Origin: Catonia carolina
Taxonomy: Eukaryota > Arthropoda > Insecta > Hemiptera > Achilidae
Reading direction: 5' to 3'
Length of the DNA stretch: 64,000 nt
NCBI GenBank assembly: GCA_035578175.1
Contig: JAQMRL010000003.1
Location: 102,784,969-102,848,968 of the forward strand
In this document: positions 11,805 through 22,740 of the stretch, piece after piece
Numbering within the stretch: position 1 is the stretch's first letter
Layout: the number at the start of each line of letters is the position of its first letter
The notes under the pieces: model-generated
Database searches by the model: none
Told to the model about the DNA's origin: nothing
The model's input: only the letters and a program-made list of their open reading frames with translations
Position numbers and translations under genes: made by a program

Positions 11805-13097
11805 AGGCTTTGTGACGGATTCTGTTGGCAGCTTGAGTTCCTTTGTTCCTTACGCTTCATTAGATGTGTAGCTAGATATAGGGCCTATTACATTACCAGA
11901 TGCTGACCATTAGTGCACTGATAGAACGCATAGTGAATGTTAATCTAACACATGTGATCTAATAACGTTAGCAATATTCATACGATTCTAAATTCTAAAA
12001 ATATATAGGCCTGATCACTACATTTGGGGGAAACAATAGTAAGTCATACAAATGAATAAAAATACTAAGTTTATTGATATTAAAAAAATTTGGTTTACAA
12101 ACGATTTACAAAGAACATTTTAGTATAAAAATTGTATTTTAGTATAAAAGGGCTAAGGTATCCTATCTGGTAAGTGAATTAAAGAAGTCAAGTAACTGTA
12201 AAAACGCTGAATAACATGAAAAATATTTCGTTTTAAACAAAATATAAATTACTTAGTATGGAATTTAAGGGCATTACCGAAGAACAAATATTGGTAAGTG
12301 GTTGGACGGGACAAAGTAGAAATTATAAAAAGGCGACTGCAAAATCGTTCAGGAGTGTTTAAAGTTACTGTAAATTTTTAAGAAATCCGATGCGATTAAA
12401 AAGTTACATTTTTAACAAAAACAGCAAGAAAAAAAATACATTTTAAAAAAAAACATTAAGTTAAATTAAGTTCTATAAATTAACTTTAAAGGTTATTTGT
12501 TCATTTCGAACAAATTAAAAGAGATGCAACTAATGCAAATTAAAAGAGATGCAAAATTAAAAGAGATACAACAAAAATAATGTTCTGCACTATACAGAAG
12601 TGTCACCATAAACGAGTAGTATTTTGAAACTGTAGTAGGTTGGTGGCTCTAAAAAGGCCCGTTTTGGTGATAGCAGCTACGACGAATTTTCTCTTTTCTC
12701 CAATTAGTATTCGTCAGAGTCCGGGTGATATTGACCCAAGAAACAGTATTTTTTAATAGAGCTAAACGGTAGTACACTCCAACTTTAGAGGGAAAATTCA
12801 AAAGAAAATTTTGAACTTTTTCCGTAGCTATGATGCATAAAAAAATAATATTGATGACGCTGACAGTGATATTGTCGACGTTGATGAAAGTGAAGAGTGA
12901 TGATTGACAAAAATTATAAATATATCCGTTCAGTAGATCTCTGTTCCAATGAAGTCTTCTAATGAAGCGATAAAATCTTCTTGTATTCAGGAATTGATAT
13001 AATATGCATAACGAAGTTGCACATATGAAATGTGTATTAATTAAAATTTTATGAGAGATATTAAAAAAATTACATTGATAATCATTTAAATTATTTT
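11805..13097. other. Gene-free stretch
   Basis: No supported gene. A 160-codon minus-strand frame (12649-13131) starts in the (GAA)n tail of the neighbouring LINE and is rejected. A short tandem repeat lies at 12511-12571. Confidence 0.45.
12511..12571. repeat. Short tandem repeat, three units
   Basis: Three copies of 'caaattaaaagagatgcaa' with slight changes. Starts at about 12511, 12536 and 12552. Confidence 0.8.
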
Positions 13098-13105
13098 TTT
13101 CAAAT

Positions 13106-13980
13106 CTTCTTCTTCTTCTTCTTCCTTTCACGGGTAAGGCATTATTGCCTGTTCCGAACCTCTTCGCCTCTACAATCGGTCCATCTTTTCATTGGACGCC
13201 CTCTATCTCTTTTCCAAATTGGTTGGTATATCAGGGCCTGCTTAGGGATCCGGTATTCACTCATTCTGTCCACATGTTGAAACCAATCCCTCCTACTCCC
13301 ATTTATTTTATCTCTCATTGAAAATATATTCAGCTGAACTCTGATATCCGTGTTTCTGAAACGATCCTCTCTACTGCACTCATATGTTCTCCGCATAAAC
13401 CTCATTTCAGAAGCTTGCAATCTGCTTTCATCACGCTTGGATAGCACCCAAGTTTCACTTCCATATAGTAATGTCGGAGCCGCAATTGTTTTATAGAACT
13501 TTATTCTTGTTTCTTTGGTGGCACTATTCTTAAGAGCTCTATGTATGGTTCCACAGATATGTTGGAAGCGATGTATCTTGGTGCAAGCGTCCCTATCATG
13601 TTGATAAGAGATATCACAGCCAAGATATTTGAAATGAGATACTTGTTCCAGAATTTTCTTCCGTTAAACAACTTTACTTCACCGGATCCTTTCCACAGAA
13701 AGCCATCACTCTTGTTTTTGAAGAGGAGATTGTCAAATTGTACTCTTTACACACATTGTCTAATTTAAAAAGAGCTCGCTGCAGATCATCTTCACTCTCC
13801 TGCAGCACAATTAGGTCATCAGCAAATAACAAACATTTAAGAGCTCTCCCTCCTTCATGTGAATACCAGATTCTACTTGAGTTCTCCACTTCCTGATAAC
13901 GTCATCCAGATACATGTTAAACAGAGCAGGTGAAAGTCCACACCCTTGTCTTACTCCTCTATTAATAATAATTTCATCTG
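13106..13980 (-). mobile_element. LINE A, 5'-truncated copy with TSDs
   Basis: Minus-strand LINE fragment flanked by the direct repeat TTTCAAAT at 13098-13105 and 13981-13988. From its 5' end it reads RGVRQGCGLSPALFNMYLDD (reverse transcriptase region before the catalytic box), then LKCLLFADDLIVLQ, where the usual YADD is FADD, then the spacer and SRLQASEMRFMRRTYECSRE. It ends GRPMKRWTDCRGEEVRNRQ. The 3' terminus is 'cccgtgaaagg' plus (GAA)n. Frames shift near 13450-13690, so it is a pseudogene. Truncation, the simple-repeat tail and the TSDs are all expected from target-primed reverse transcription. It belongs to the same family as 10935-11665. Confidence 0.88.
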
Positions 13981-13988
13981 TTTCAAAT

Positions 13989-14750
13989 GTTCTGGTTCAT
14001 AATTATTAATATAGTGTTAATTTATTCGTTTTAAATAATCATTGCTAAAGTGTTGATTTATGAAGAAGAAAAACTTGATACCGTGACTTATAATCCAAAG
14101 CTCTAAGAGCAAACATTGTAATTTTTATGTTTTGACGGTTAAGGCCTAATTAGTGAATAAATTTATAATATCAAGATATTACATATATTCTAATTAATAA
14201 TACTTATATTGAAAGATTAGATACAATTAAAACAAGATAAGTTATAATTTACTTGACTTTTATTTATTTATTCAATAAGATTTTTAAATGAATATATTTA
14301 CCTGTCACACAATAATCAACTAAGATGAAACATTACTTATTAGCTTTAATAATTTTACGGGAAATGACAGATTCAAAAAAAATTAATAAATGGTTTCTGC
14401 TGAACGATCTGTTAATAATATGGGTGATGAAACCCAAATGATTTAAACTAAATGGCCTGACTTTGTAACAGTATAGTGTCACAAAATTTACTGGAAGATC
14501 TGATAGGTATGATAAAATTGTATGATTATTAGAAGTAATAATTGTACTACTAAACAATTTAGGGTTAGGAATAATTCGGATTTGCATGAGCAGGAGGAAA
14601 AGAAGATTTTAATGGTGAAATGATGTTCATATTTTTAATTGGTTCGCTTAAAGTATTATATTTCCTGCACAAAAATTTCGTTTTTAATGAATAAACCTAT
14701 TTTTACTCAAAATGTATGTTATCCAAAAACCTCAATTTTTCGAAATTAGC
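13989..14750. other. Gene-free AT-rich stretch
   Basis: No recognisable gene or repeat. An 84-codon minus-strand frame (14333-14587) shows no family motif. Confidence 0.45.
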
Positions 14751-14967
14751 TTGCGACATTCTTGTTGTTGTTTGGGTCAACAGCCGAGAGGCTGGTTTAA
14801 ATTCTAGAGGTTTTACTAAGTAAAAACGAAGAGTGAGGTGGTTTACTATTGCCTTCCTCACTGAATTGAAAAACTATATTTATCAGCATGCTAGGCCCTC
14901 CGGAAAGCACCCACTTTCCACCCTGCAAATATCACCTTCACTTCATTCACCGCAGGGTCTGGCTGTA

Positions 14968-15804
14968 AGGACGCAGCGGAAACTGGCTCTAAAAATATGT
15001 AGTTATTAGAACTGTATCTACGGAAACAGCCCTGGTAATTTCGTGGATGCCCCATGGGATTTAGTGGCGTGCGGGAGGGAAGAGCAGTGAGCTGGTGCTG
15101 ATAAAGAGAAATGTTGGAGTCGATTACTCAGCAGGTGGCAGAGGAGATGGAACGAAGTCGGGGAGTGGACAAGGAGGTTCATTCCAAATGTAGAGGAATC
15201 CATTGCGCACATTTTTGAAAGATGTCCATATTTTGGCCTCGACAGAATGGAGACATCTGAGAAGATAGGCGTTGCACAGTGGTTCCCAGAGAGAGTAGGG
15301 GCAGCGATGCTGCGGGATGAGCAGAGCTGGGAGTTGGTCGCTCAGTTTGCGGAGAGGGTGGTTGAAAGACTGCGGAGGGAGGAGACATGGAGATCGGCGG
15401 GATCACCCTCTCCCACAGTAAATCTATCCTGCCCCGATCTCAGAAGGTAAAGTAGGCACACTAATTTCCTGAGCTGGTGAAGAAAGAGATGAATGAAAAT
15501 GAGAGAGTGAGTGTTGGTCTGTGACAGCGAGGGGGAAATTAGGCTACGGTTCCCTTCCACGCCCCGCTGACAGTATGTACATTTTTTAACCCGACATTTC
15601 CCTTGTCATTTTATATAAACAGTTCCGAGGAAGGTGGAGGGCTGTTTGCTGATGTCGGATCAAGTGGCCAGGCGGCGGGTTTTTAGTTCGTAGGCGGTTG
15701 TGGCCTCCTTGGGGCTGGACGAGGGCGCCTCAATTGAGTCCAACACGGCTTCCTCCATCGTGAGGGAGGGAACATGAGTTTTTCTCGCCGCCTCTGATAA
15801 AAAC
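14968..15804 (+). mobile_element. R1-like LINE, 5'-truncated, inside S4
   Basis: An 837-bp insertion bounded by the 13-bp direct repeat GGGTCTGGCTGTA (14955-14967 and 15805-15817). Its base composition is clearly richer in GC than the flanks. It contains the end of a LINE ORF2 (15092-15450), then a 3' untranslated region of about 350 bp ending 'cctctgataaaaac'. Splitting S4 cleanly with a TSD dates this insertion after S4. Confidence 0.88.
15092..15450 (+). pseudogene. R1-like ORF2 C-terminus
   Basis: A continuous plus-strand frame to the stop at 15448-15450 reads RWQRRWNEVGEWTRRFIPNV, then IAHIFERCPYF, and ends with WELVAQFAERVVERLRREE. This pattern fits the C-terminal region of R1-clade LINEs: a W..RW motif and 'TRRLIP', then a cysteine/histidine finger ending in 'xCPxF', then an amphipathic RLRREE tail. 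Here the first motif runs directly into HIFERCP, so the segment that normally lies between them, including the first finger cysteines, appears deleted in frame. The reverse transcriptase itself is absent because of 5' truncation. R1-clade assignment is by motif only; members can insert outside rDNA. Confidence 0.8.
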
Positions 15805-16010
15805 GGGTCTGGCTGTATAGTGAAATTCATTACCCTCAGAGGAGATTACTTTGACTACTGTCTTTTACAACTGTACCTCTTCTGTTTTTTAATAGTTCAG
15901 TCATATAATTGGCTGACTGTGATAAGAATTTTTTTGTAGCCCTGGAACCAACAGATTGAGTGCAATTAATTTAACACTCCACCTGCTCGGTATGGGCATC
16001 TTTGCGACAT

Positions 16011-16619
16011 AATTGTCGCAATTGTAACAAATGATCTGTTTTAGTTATTATTTTTTTCAAATAATTAAATGTCGCTAATTATTATTTTATGGAAAAATAA
16101 TTGTGGTATACAATGGAGGGATGAGTTATGGAATGTGAAATGGTTAAGATTAGTATGATAAGCAAACAATAGATGACAAATTCCATATAAAGACAAACTA
16201 AGAGAAGAGACACGAAAACAAATCATTTCCACTGACAGACAGAAGTTTGTTGTTGAAGAAAATACTTATTCAAGTACTACCATCGGTCTCTCTACCGTAA
16301 TTAAACATTCCTACGTTGGCTGAACTGAAATTGAAATTTCAGTTTGTGACACACAAAAGGGTTGTACTGGAGAACGGTGTTATATATACTACTACCTATA
16401 TATGTATGAAATGTGCTTATGAATTTCAGTTTGTTTGTGAATACAGTGAACGTAGGTTGTGAATAAATGAAGTATTGTGTGTGAATATTATGACTACTAA
16501 TAATACTACTGTACCCAAAGTTTAGCTTTGCAAATACATCATTATCCAAAACCATGAAATTGCTAATTTTAAACTCAAATAAACGATAAAATTTCTTCTA
16601 TATCTGTACTTCAAATTAT
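16011..16619. other. Gene-free AT-rich stretch
   Basis: No supported gene or repeat. The 84-codon minus frame at 16301-16555 has no family motif. Confidence 0.45.
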
Positions 16620-16765
16620 TTTATTATTAAAAATCTGGTGTAAAACACTCACACAACATTATTTTGCCAATGTAAATAATGAATAATATAACCTAAAATT
16701 ACTAATAAAACATAAAAATAAACAAAAAACATTAACTGCAAAAACATAACCTTATTTTAATCATA
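16620..16765 (-). repeat. RA distal-end fragment
   Basis: The minus strand matches the last block of RA: 'aaaataaggttatgttttt', 'aggttatattattcat', 'acattggcaaaata', 'gtgagtgttttacaccaga'. Confidence 0.65.
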
Positions 16766-16774
16766 AGTTTCATT

Positions 16775-16862
16775 CCTAATGTGTATACGTTGCAATCTGT
16801 TCAATTTAGAACAATTGAGGTGTCTTGTACAGACCCAGGCCGACTATTCCTGAGAGAGTATG
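16775..16862 (-). mobile_element. SINE2 3' fragment, internally deleted
   Basis: Reverse copy of the SINE2 end: 'ttaaccatactctctcagga', 'gtctgtacaagac', then 'gaacagattgcaacgta'. About 50 bp between these blocks, present at 18251-18482, is missing. Confidence 0.75.
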
Positions 16863-17269
16863 GTTAATTTTTTGTATAAAAGCACAACTTCAATTAGAAC
16901 TTTGTTATACTATTCACAATATACGTTAATGTAAAAGTTTAGAAATACAATTATTTATAATGTGCATAAACTTTGTTAATTTACTTTAAAAAATTACTAA
17001 TTATAAAAAAAAGTTATTTTTACTGCCTAAAAATTGTGCCAGATGCTAAACAAATTTTGTTTATCAAGATTTTAATCACAAGGATTACTCGAAAAGAAAT
17101 TACTGTACTTCTAACTCTTTAATTTTTGAAAACCAGTAACTACCTCTTCTCTATATAGACATATGTTTGAAAATGTGATTGTAACAATTTATTTACAATT
17201 TAATTTGTCTTATTCAGCGCCAACTGTAAACTAATAAAACGAGCAGTACTTATACGTCGTAATGTCCTG

Positions 17270-17440
17270 TTTTCGTCTTGAGTGAGGAAGTCAACCCACG
17301 CCTGTTGATAAACCCTAGTTGGTGTTTTATTTTAAATCCTTATTCCAGGATCTTTCTAATCTCCTTTGTGGATTTTGTGGTCGGTGTGGGTGTGACAATC
17401 TTCGGATCTCTGAATTTCTCTGATTGATTAATTTTGAATG
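17270..17440 (+). mobile_element. SINE3 3' fragment
   Basis: Shares 'tctaatctcctttg', 'ggattttgtggtcggtgtgg' and 'tctctgaatttctctgatt' with the full SINE3 at 51774-52060. The tRNA-like head is missing. Confidence 0.65.
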
Positions 17441-17761
17441 AAAATGATTCTATAATTATAATTGGATGCTTAATAGATATGTATACTGTGTCTATGTTAA
17501 GGTTATAATGTGTTATAGAATTTGGTACATAGTGGGGATTACATGTAATTAATTGTAAAAATTTGTTTGGAAAAGTTATGTGATATTTTCACCGAACGAT
17601 AGATCAAAGCACATCCACATCGTCCGTATCAGGTAGTTTTCTTAAAGTAGATCTTTAATTTATAAATTTTTTAACAACAGAAGCTAAAATTGCATTATTC
17701 TGTTACATTTAGTTTTCAAAATGGAGAATTTTATTCAACTTCTAATTTCTAATTATCTTTT

Positions 17762-17885
17762 TTAATCCCTAATGTGAGTACGTTGCAATCTGTTCAATTT
17801 AAGAACAATAAATAAGCAACCCCATGACCCAATATGATGGGGATAATATGCATGACGTGTAAATGAGTCCTATTGTGAAATTTTT
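17762..17885 (-). mobile_element. SINE2 3' fragment
   Basis: Reverse strand carries the SINE2 tail 'gaacagattgcaacgtactc', preceded by the 'tcattggg...catggggttg' type segment and 'ctcatttacacgtcat'. The head is missing. Confidence 0.75.
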
Positions 17886-17932
17886 AGATGTGTGTAACAG
17901 ATTTTATTTCAGTTATTTGTTGCGACCCACCG

Positions 17933-18235
17933 GGTTGGTCTAGAAGTAAAGTCACCGCCGCAAGTCAGCTGATTTTCGGAGATGAAGATTCCTGGTTCAA
18001 ATCCTAGTAAAGGTAGTTGCTTTTATATGGATTTGAATGCTATATTGAGGTCACGGGTATACCTTGATGGTTAGCGTTAAATTAACCATACTCTCTCAGG
18101 AATACTCAACCTGAGTCCGTAGAAGACTACACCTCATTTACACGTCATACACATCATCTTCATTCATTGGCTCGTGGGGTCGCTTATTGTTGTTAAATTG
18201 AACAGATTGCAACGTACACACATTTGGGATAAAAA
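17933..18235 (+). mobile_element. SINE2, tRNA-derived, full copy
   Basis: The head 'cccaccgggttggtctag' fits an A box (TGGTCTAGAAGTAAAG). A B box (GGTTCAAATCC) lies about 50 bp downstream, at 17994-18004. The body holds 'ttaaccatactctctcagga' and 'gactacacctcatttacacg', and the tail is 'gaacagattgcaacgtacac'. The next copy starts about 15 bp further on in the same orientation. Confidence 0.88.
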
Positions 18236-18250
18236 ATCAATATAAAAAAG

Positions 18251-18482
18251 GTACCCACCGGGTTGGTCTAGGGGTAAAGTCGTCACCGCTAGTCAGCTGT
18301 TACCGGTGTACTTTGATGGTTAGGGTTCAATTAACCATACTCTCTCAGGAATGGTCGGCCTGAGTCTGTACAAGACTAAACCTCATTTATACTTCATACA
18401 CATCACCAACATCTCATTGGGTCATGGGGTTGAATATTGTTCTAAATCGAACAGATTGCAACGTACACAAATTAGGAATAAT
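18251..18482 (+). mobile_element. SINE2, copy lacking the B box
   Basis: Same head ('cccaccgggttggtctaggg'), body and tail as the copy at 17933. The segment from the anticodon region through the B box is deleted: 'gtcagctgttaccggtgtac' joins directly to the body. Without a B box it would be a poor polymerase III template. Confidence 0.85.
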
Positions 18483-19479
18483 ATTAATTAAAAAAAGTGA
18501 TTTGTAGCAAAACTTTTAAATTATATTGTTGTAGTTATATAATTAATTGATGGTGTTCGTGAATACAGTTAAGGGATATTTTGAATAGATACATTATTTG
18601 TGTATTTGTAAACAACTACAGTAGCAGTTACTACAAAAGCTATACATATATTATCAGTATAGTTTATGTGTTAGTATAATGGATAGGATTACAGGAATTA
18701 ATAACATTGTCTTTACTACTATTCTGTATACACAAACCTACTGCCTTACATCGGAATTGATCAATAACTCCATACATCAGGTTGATTTCAAGCTTTACCA
18801 TTACGAGAAGGGTAGTTCGCACGCGCACATGCTGTACCCTTATGTATGTGTATGTGTTTGATAGGAAGGGAAATTGAAAGGGAGGTGCATGAGTGATAGG
18901 GAAAGAAAAAGATAATTAGTCATGAGGAAATCAATTCCAATCTGATGTTTACGTGTTAACTATCATAACACAATTTTATTTCATTTTATTACTTTATGAT
19001 TGATTGATTAATTGATTTGTAATTGAATTGATTTCAAGACTATATTTATATTTTAATTTATTAATTCTACTATCCATCCCTACACTCTACGCTTCGCACT
19101 CAAGGACTATTGATGAATAAGGTTACCGATTCATAATTTGTTTTAAGTGCGGACCAGTGGGTTAGACAGACGGCTAAATGTAAGACCAGACATTGTTCAA
19201 AAACGGAAACTGGTAGACTTAAAATTTAAATAGTTCTATTGGCTACTCGGAACAAAATCAAAATTCTCGCTTCAAAACTAACTTTTAATTTATTATGAGT
19301 AAAACGTTATTAAAATCGGTCTGGATAAACTACTGTATCCAGTTATGGGGCGCATCCAATAATTCAAGTAAAAATTAATCCAATTATTTAGCGTTTTTAG
19401 TAGTCAAAGGTTCTCCGGTATATGGCAAACAATCACATCCATATTAAAACATTTTTTTTACTTAATTTATTTTTCAACT
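18483..19479. other. Gene-free AT-rich stretch
   Basis: No supported gene. Contains short (TG)-rich sequence near 18840 and several 'attgattgatt' runs near 19000. Confidence 0.45.
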
Positions 19480-19860
19480 GTATCAAAACAGCCAACAAAA
19501 GTGTTTACAACAAAAAAAGAAAACAATAGCGTTAATGGCTTTCAAGAGGACAACACCCAGTGATAGCTCTCCAGATAACAATAATTGTGTTCATTTTTAA
19601 TTTATATTTTTGTACACGTAATAAATATTAGAGTTGCGTTAATGTATTATGTCTCTACTCCATCGGCGTTTCAGTCGTCTTTGTGCGATTCCTGGTAGGT
19701 CTGCAGAATCCATGTTGCATATTAAGGGATTTTATGACTTAAAGATTGTATCTGAACCTACGGTATAATTTTATATATGTGTCGTTGACCTGAGGAACTC
19801 GTAACTCGGGCAATTTATAATCAGTCGCAAGAAATTATTTTACAAATGTTATTTTAAAAA
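19480..19860 (-). pseudogene. Jockey-like LINE 3' end, decayed
   Basis: The minus strand reads RLIINCPSYE, a stop, then ICNMDSADLPGIAQRRLKRR, the last part of a Jockey-clade ORF2. A 3' untranslated region shared with 26875-27345 follows ('atcactgggtgttgtcctct'). Frameshifts are frequent. The reverse transcriptase catalytic region is absent. Confidence 0.7.
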
Positions 19861-20004
19861 ACAATTAAAAAATTAATTTAGTTAATAAAAAGGGCCTAAA
19901 TAACACGATCATATTTTAGTTATCAATTAACTGTACAACGGTGGAGCGATATGAATACATTTTAAAATATTTACAACACAAACACTCTTTTAATGAGATA
20001 AAAA

Positions 20005-20220
20005 AACTTGACGTTATAATACTGTGATTAAACCAGTATGGAACTGAAACATAACATTTTACTAAAACAGAAATGAACGAGATTTTTGTTGCAGAAAGAA
20101 AAATTTTAGAAAATATTTTCGAAAATGGAAAAGAAACTAAAATTGATAAAACATTTTATGAAAATTTTGAATCAATAATGAAAAGAGGAGCGAATTTTTT
20201 TGAACGCATTTAAAGATTAT
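20005..20220 (+). pseudogene. LINE B fragment
   Basis: The plus strand reads NTVIKPVWN, a stop and shift, then FTKTEMNEIFVAERKILENI, and later FYENFESIMKRGANFFERI. This is the LINE segment between the catalytic domain and the C-terminal tail, with several stops. It repeats, in more decayed form, the start of the next LINE B piece at 20291, so it is a separate insertion or a duplication. Confidence 0.6.
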
Positions 20221-20290
20221 ATAACGAAAAAACAAACTAATTATAATTATAAAAAATACAATGATAAAAATAATATAAATTAAACATTAA

Positions 20291-20890
20291 GAAACAGTCA
20301 TACAACCACAAGTTACATATGGCAGTGAAACATTAGCAAAAGTGGCCAAGACAAAAGCAATAGACAATGTCCTAAAACTCGAAAGACGAATCCCAAGAAC
20401 TTGCAAAGGAAAGCAAAACAAAGTAGATGGGCAATGGAGAATTCTTACAAACGAACAAGTCTATAAAGAAAACGAACCCATTACAGATACAATAAAGAAG
20501 AAAAGGATATCTTTTCTTGGACATCTTATCAGAACACCTAAAGACAGAATTTTAATCAAGGTAATTAGAAAATTCTTTCCAATGGTAATATCAGGAGCAT
20601 GGATCCGAAATGTCAAAGAAGACATGATCGAACTCGGATTAACTTTCGATGATTTAGAAAACAAAACAGAAATATTAAAAATGTTAAGAAATAAGGAAAG
20701 TAGATTTAAACCAAAATCAGATGGAAGAACCAACCCAAGCAGGAAGAAACCGGTCGTTTCAGAGGAAGTTCGGCAAGAAAGATCAGCCCAAGTGAAGGCA
20801 TACTGGCAGAACATCAAGCTAAAGAATATGAAAAGGAAGAACCTTTATTAATTTGACTAAAGTGATCCATTTTGGTCATTAATGACAAAA
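20291..20890 (+). pseudogene. LINE B C-terminal coding region and 3' end
   Basis: An open frame from 20291 to the stop at 20849-20851 reads ETVIQPQVTYGSETL, QWRILTNEQVYKENEP, KKKRISFLGHLIRTPKDRIL and GLTFDDLENKTEILKMLRNK, and ends VKAYWQNIKLKNMKRKNLY. This is the thumb and C-terminal tail of a LINE reverse transcriptase; the YADD box would lie upstream and is missing. The 169-codon frame from the methionine at 20342 is not a host gene. The 3' end is 'aatttgactaaagtgatcca' then 'ttaatgac' and A-rich sequence. The last 210 bp are closely similar to 41197-41436. The clade is not certain. Confidence 0.82.
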
Positions 20891-22380
20891 AAACAAGAAA
20901 AAAATTATGTTTAAAAAACCAGAATTACGTAGTTTAATAAAAATAAATTTCCAAGTAAATATTTGATATAAAAATTCCTGCAGAAAAAATGTTGAAGACA
21001 ACTAAAAAGAAAGAAGTCTGCAAAGATCTGAGCCAATGAAGAAAGTTTGCTGAAAAAGAAGAGAAACGAATACTAGTTTAAAAAAATAAAAAATAAAAAA
21101 ATGTTTAATAAAACATTTAGTGGTTTTGGAAAATTAAAGAGTAAGAAGTAGTTTTTTCGTAGTTATCCTTGTAATTAATTTTTTTATAAAAAAATGTTTA
21201 GCATTTGGCACAATTTTAAGAAAATAAAAATTATAGATTTTTTAGAGTATTTTTTATTAATTATAACCGAGTTTATGAACGCTATGAATTGTATTTCTAA
21301 ACTTTTAGTTATTTCTGTAAATAATTCTATAATTAACCTGTAAATTTTCCAACAGTTTATCTAACCAGTGAACGTGGATAAAACTTATGACCGGTTGGAA
21401 AGCTTAGAAATGCCAAAGTTTACTGAAGAAATAACCTTTATAGTAGATCTAATAAAGGCGAACTTTACTACTACAGTGAATGTTACGTGTGCGGTTTAAG
21501 CTTAAAATTATGTCTGCGTAATGAAAATGACGACGTTAGCGTTCTAAATCTGTTATTACGCAACGTTTTAAGCTTCATAAAATTAAAACGAATAAGGCAT
21601 TATAAAAACATATTGTAGATTTTACTTGTTTTGCTGTAGTTTAACGACCATCTTATTCAGAAATTATTATTATAAATAATTTTCTTCAAGGTACTTAATC
21701 TTGATTTATATTATACTATAACACGTACATACTAATATAATAAAATAATTAAAGCACACATTTGTGATTTTTTTTAAATAAAATTAATGATTATTTTTCA
21801 TATTCTTTTTGGTTTCATGAAAGTAAAATGTTTTTTATGTATCAAAACAAAATTATTGGACAGACTGTTATAGTGATCTTTATAAAAGTAAATACGAATA
21901 TAAAAAATATTGTTAGAACAGACTGTACTTAAGATGTACTAAGGGGTTCTGCTAAACCGTCACCTTGCCGTGAATAGTTTTCATTTTCAAATAATGATTA
22001 TTAGAAAAAAATTCTTTGAGTAAGTATTGGAATAAAATTTTTGAATAACGTTTCTAGCAGCCAATGAATGTTATCGAAAGCAGTATTACTCAGGACCCCG
22101 AACATACGAAGTTATTCGAATAAATATAGTTTATTCGGTTTGTTATGAACACCTCACTACGGCTGTCAGCTTTGTTCAGTCTTCTGTCACCTTCTTACCG
22201 ATGTAACTGACTCCAATCTTTCTACTGAGTTTTTCTGTGTTTTGATACTCAAACCCTGCCCGTTCTAATTCTCTGCTAGAGATATCGCAATTTGTGTCTA
22301 GCGTCATCCTTAGAAATAGACAGCAAACCATGAAATGGCGGCTTTTAGGAATATTAAACATATTAAATTTATTCATATTT
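20891..22380. other. Gene-free AT-rich stretch
   Basis: No supported gene. A short frame at 22176-22418 overlaps the start of RB and has no recognisable domain. Confidence 0.45.
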
Positions 22381-22740
22381 CCCTTTGTCCGCCCGTCACA
22401 CTTAGATGTCAGAAACAATTTTGGATCCGTAATCTACACAAAACGTTTTTGACTCTAGATTGGATTTGAACTTCCAGATCGACCGGAAGTAGCCAAAAAC
22501 CGAAAGTCAAGAAATCAAAGTCAGAAACTACAAGAGCTAGAAACAAATGGTTTTCAGATTCGTAATCTACACAAAAAGTTAGTGGGGCTGGATTGGGTTT
22601 GAAGTTCCAGTTCCGACCGGAAGTGAACCAAAACCGGGAGACAAAAAATCAAAGTCGGGATTGGAAACAAAAATAGTATCATTCGATTCATTTTTATGAG
22701 TAGATACAGAAATCATTGGATTTGAAGGTCAGAGTTTCAA
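22381..22740 (+). repeat. RB: ~130-bp tandem repeat, copy 1
   Basis: After a leader 'ctttgtccgcccgtcacac', units begin at about 22427, 22561 and 22689 (the last partial). Each contains a version of 'gtaatctacacaaaa', 'ggatttgaagttccagttcc', 'gaccggaagtg', 'ccaaaaccg' and 'aaatcaaagtc'. The same leader and units occur in reverse at 48010-48475. It is a dispersed element with an internal tandem array. No coding frame is conserved between units. Confidence 0.8.

Larger units (their letters stand above)
14760..16001 (-). mobile_element. S4 retroposon, full-length copy split by a LINE
   Basis: Flanked by the 9-bp direct repeat TTGCGACAT (14751-14759 and 16002-16010). Read on the minus strand it starts at 'catacc gagcaggtggagtg', passes 'ccagggct', 'atgaatttcactatacagcc' and 'gaagtgaaggtgatatttgc', and ends 'gacccaaacaacaac'. 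It is about 400 bp without the R1-like insert at 14968-15804. The family shows no obvious tRNA-like promoter. TSDs, the (AAC)n tail and 5' truncation in other copies point to LINE-mediated retroposition. Confidence 0.85.

Noticed and set aside
12649..13131. 160-codon minus-strand frame, arginine-rich start
   Set aside because: It begins in the (GAA)n tail of the neighbouring LINE (giving RRRRRR) and continues through AT-rich sequence with isoleucine/asparagine-biased composition and no domain.
15179..15406. Minus-strand proline/serine-rich frames at 15179-15406, 15018-15212 and 15342-15560
   Set aside because: Shadows of the GC-rich R1-like ORF2 on the opposite strand.
20461..20817. 118-codon minus-strand hydrophobic frame
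   Set aside because: Antisense of the LINE B coding region.
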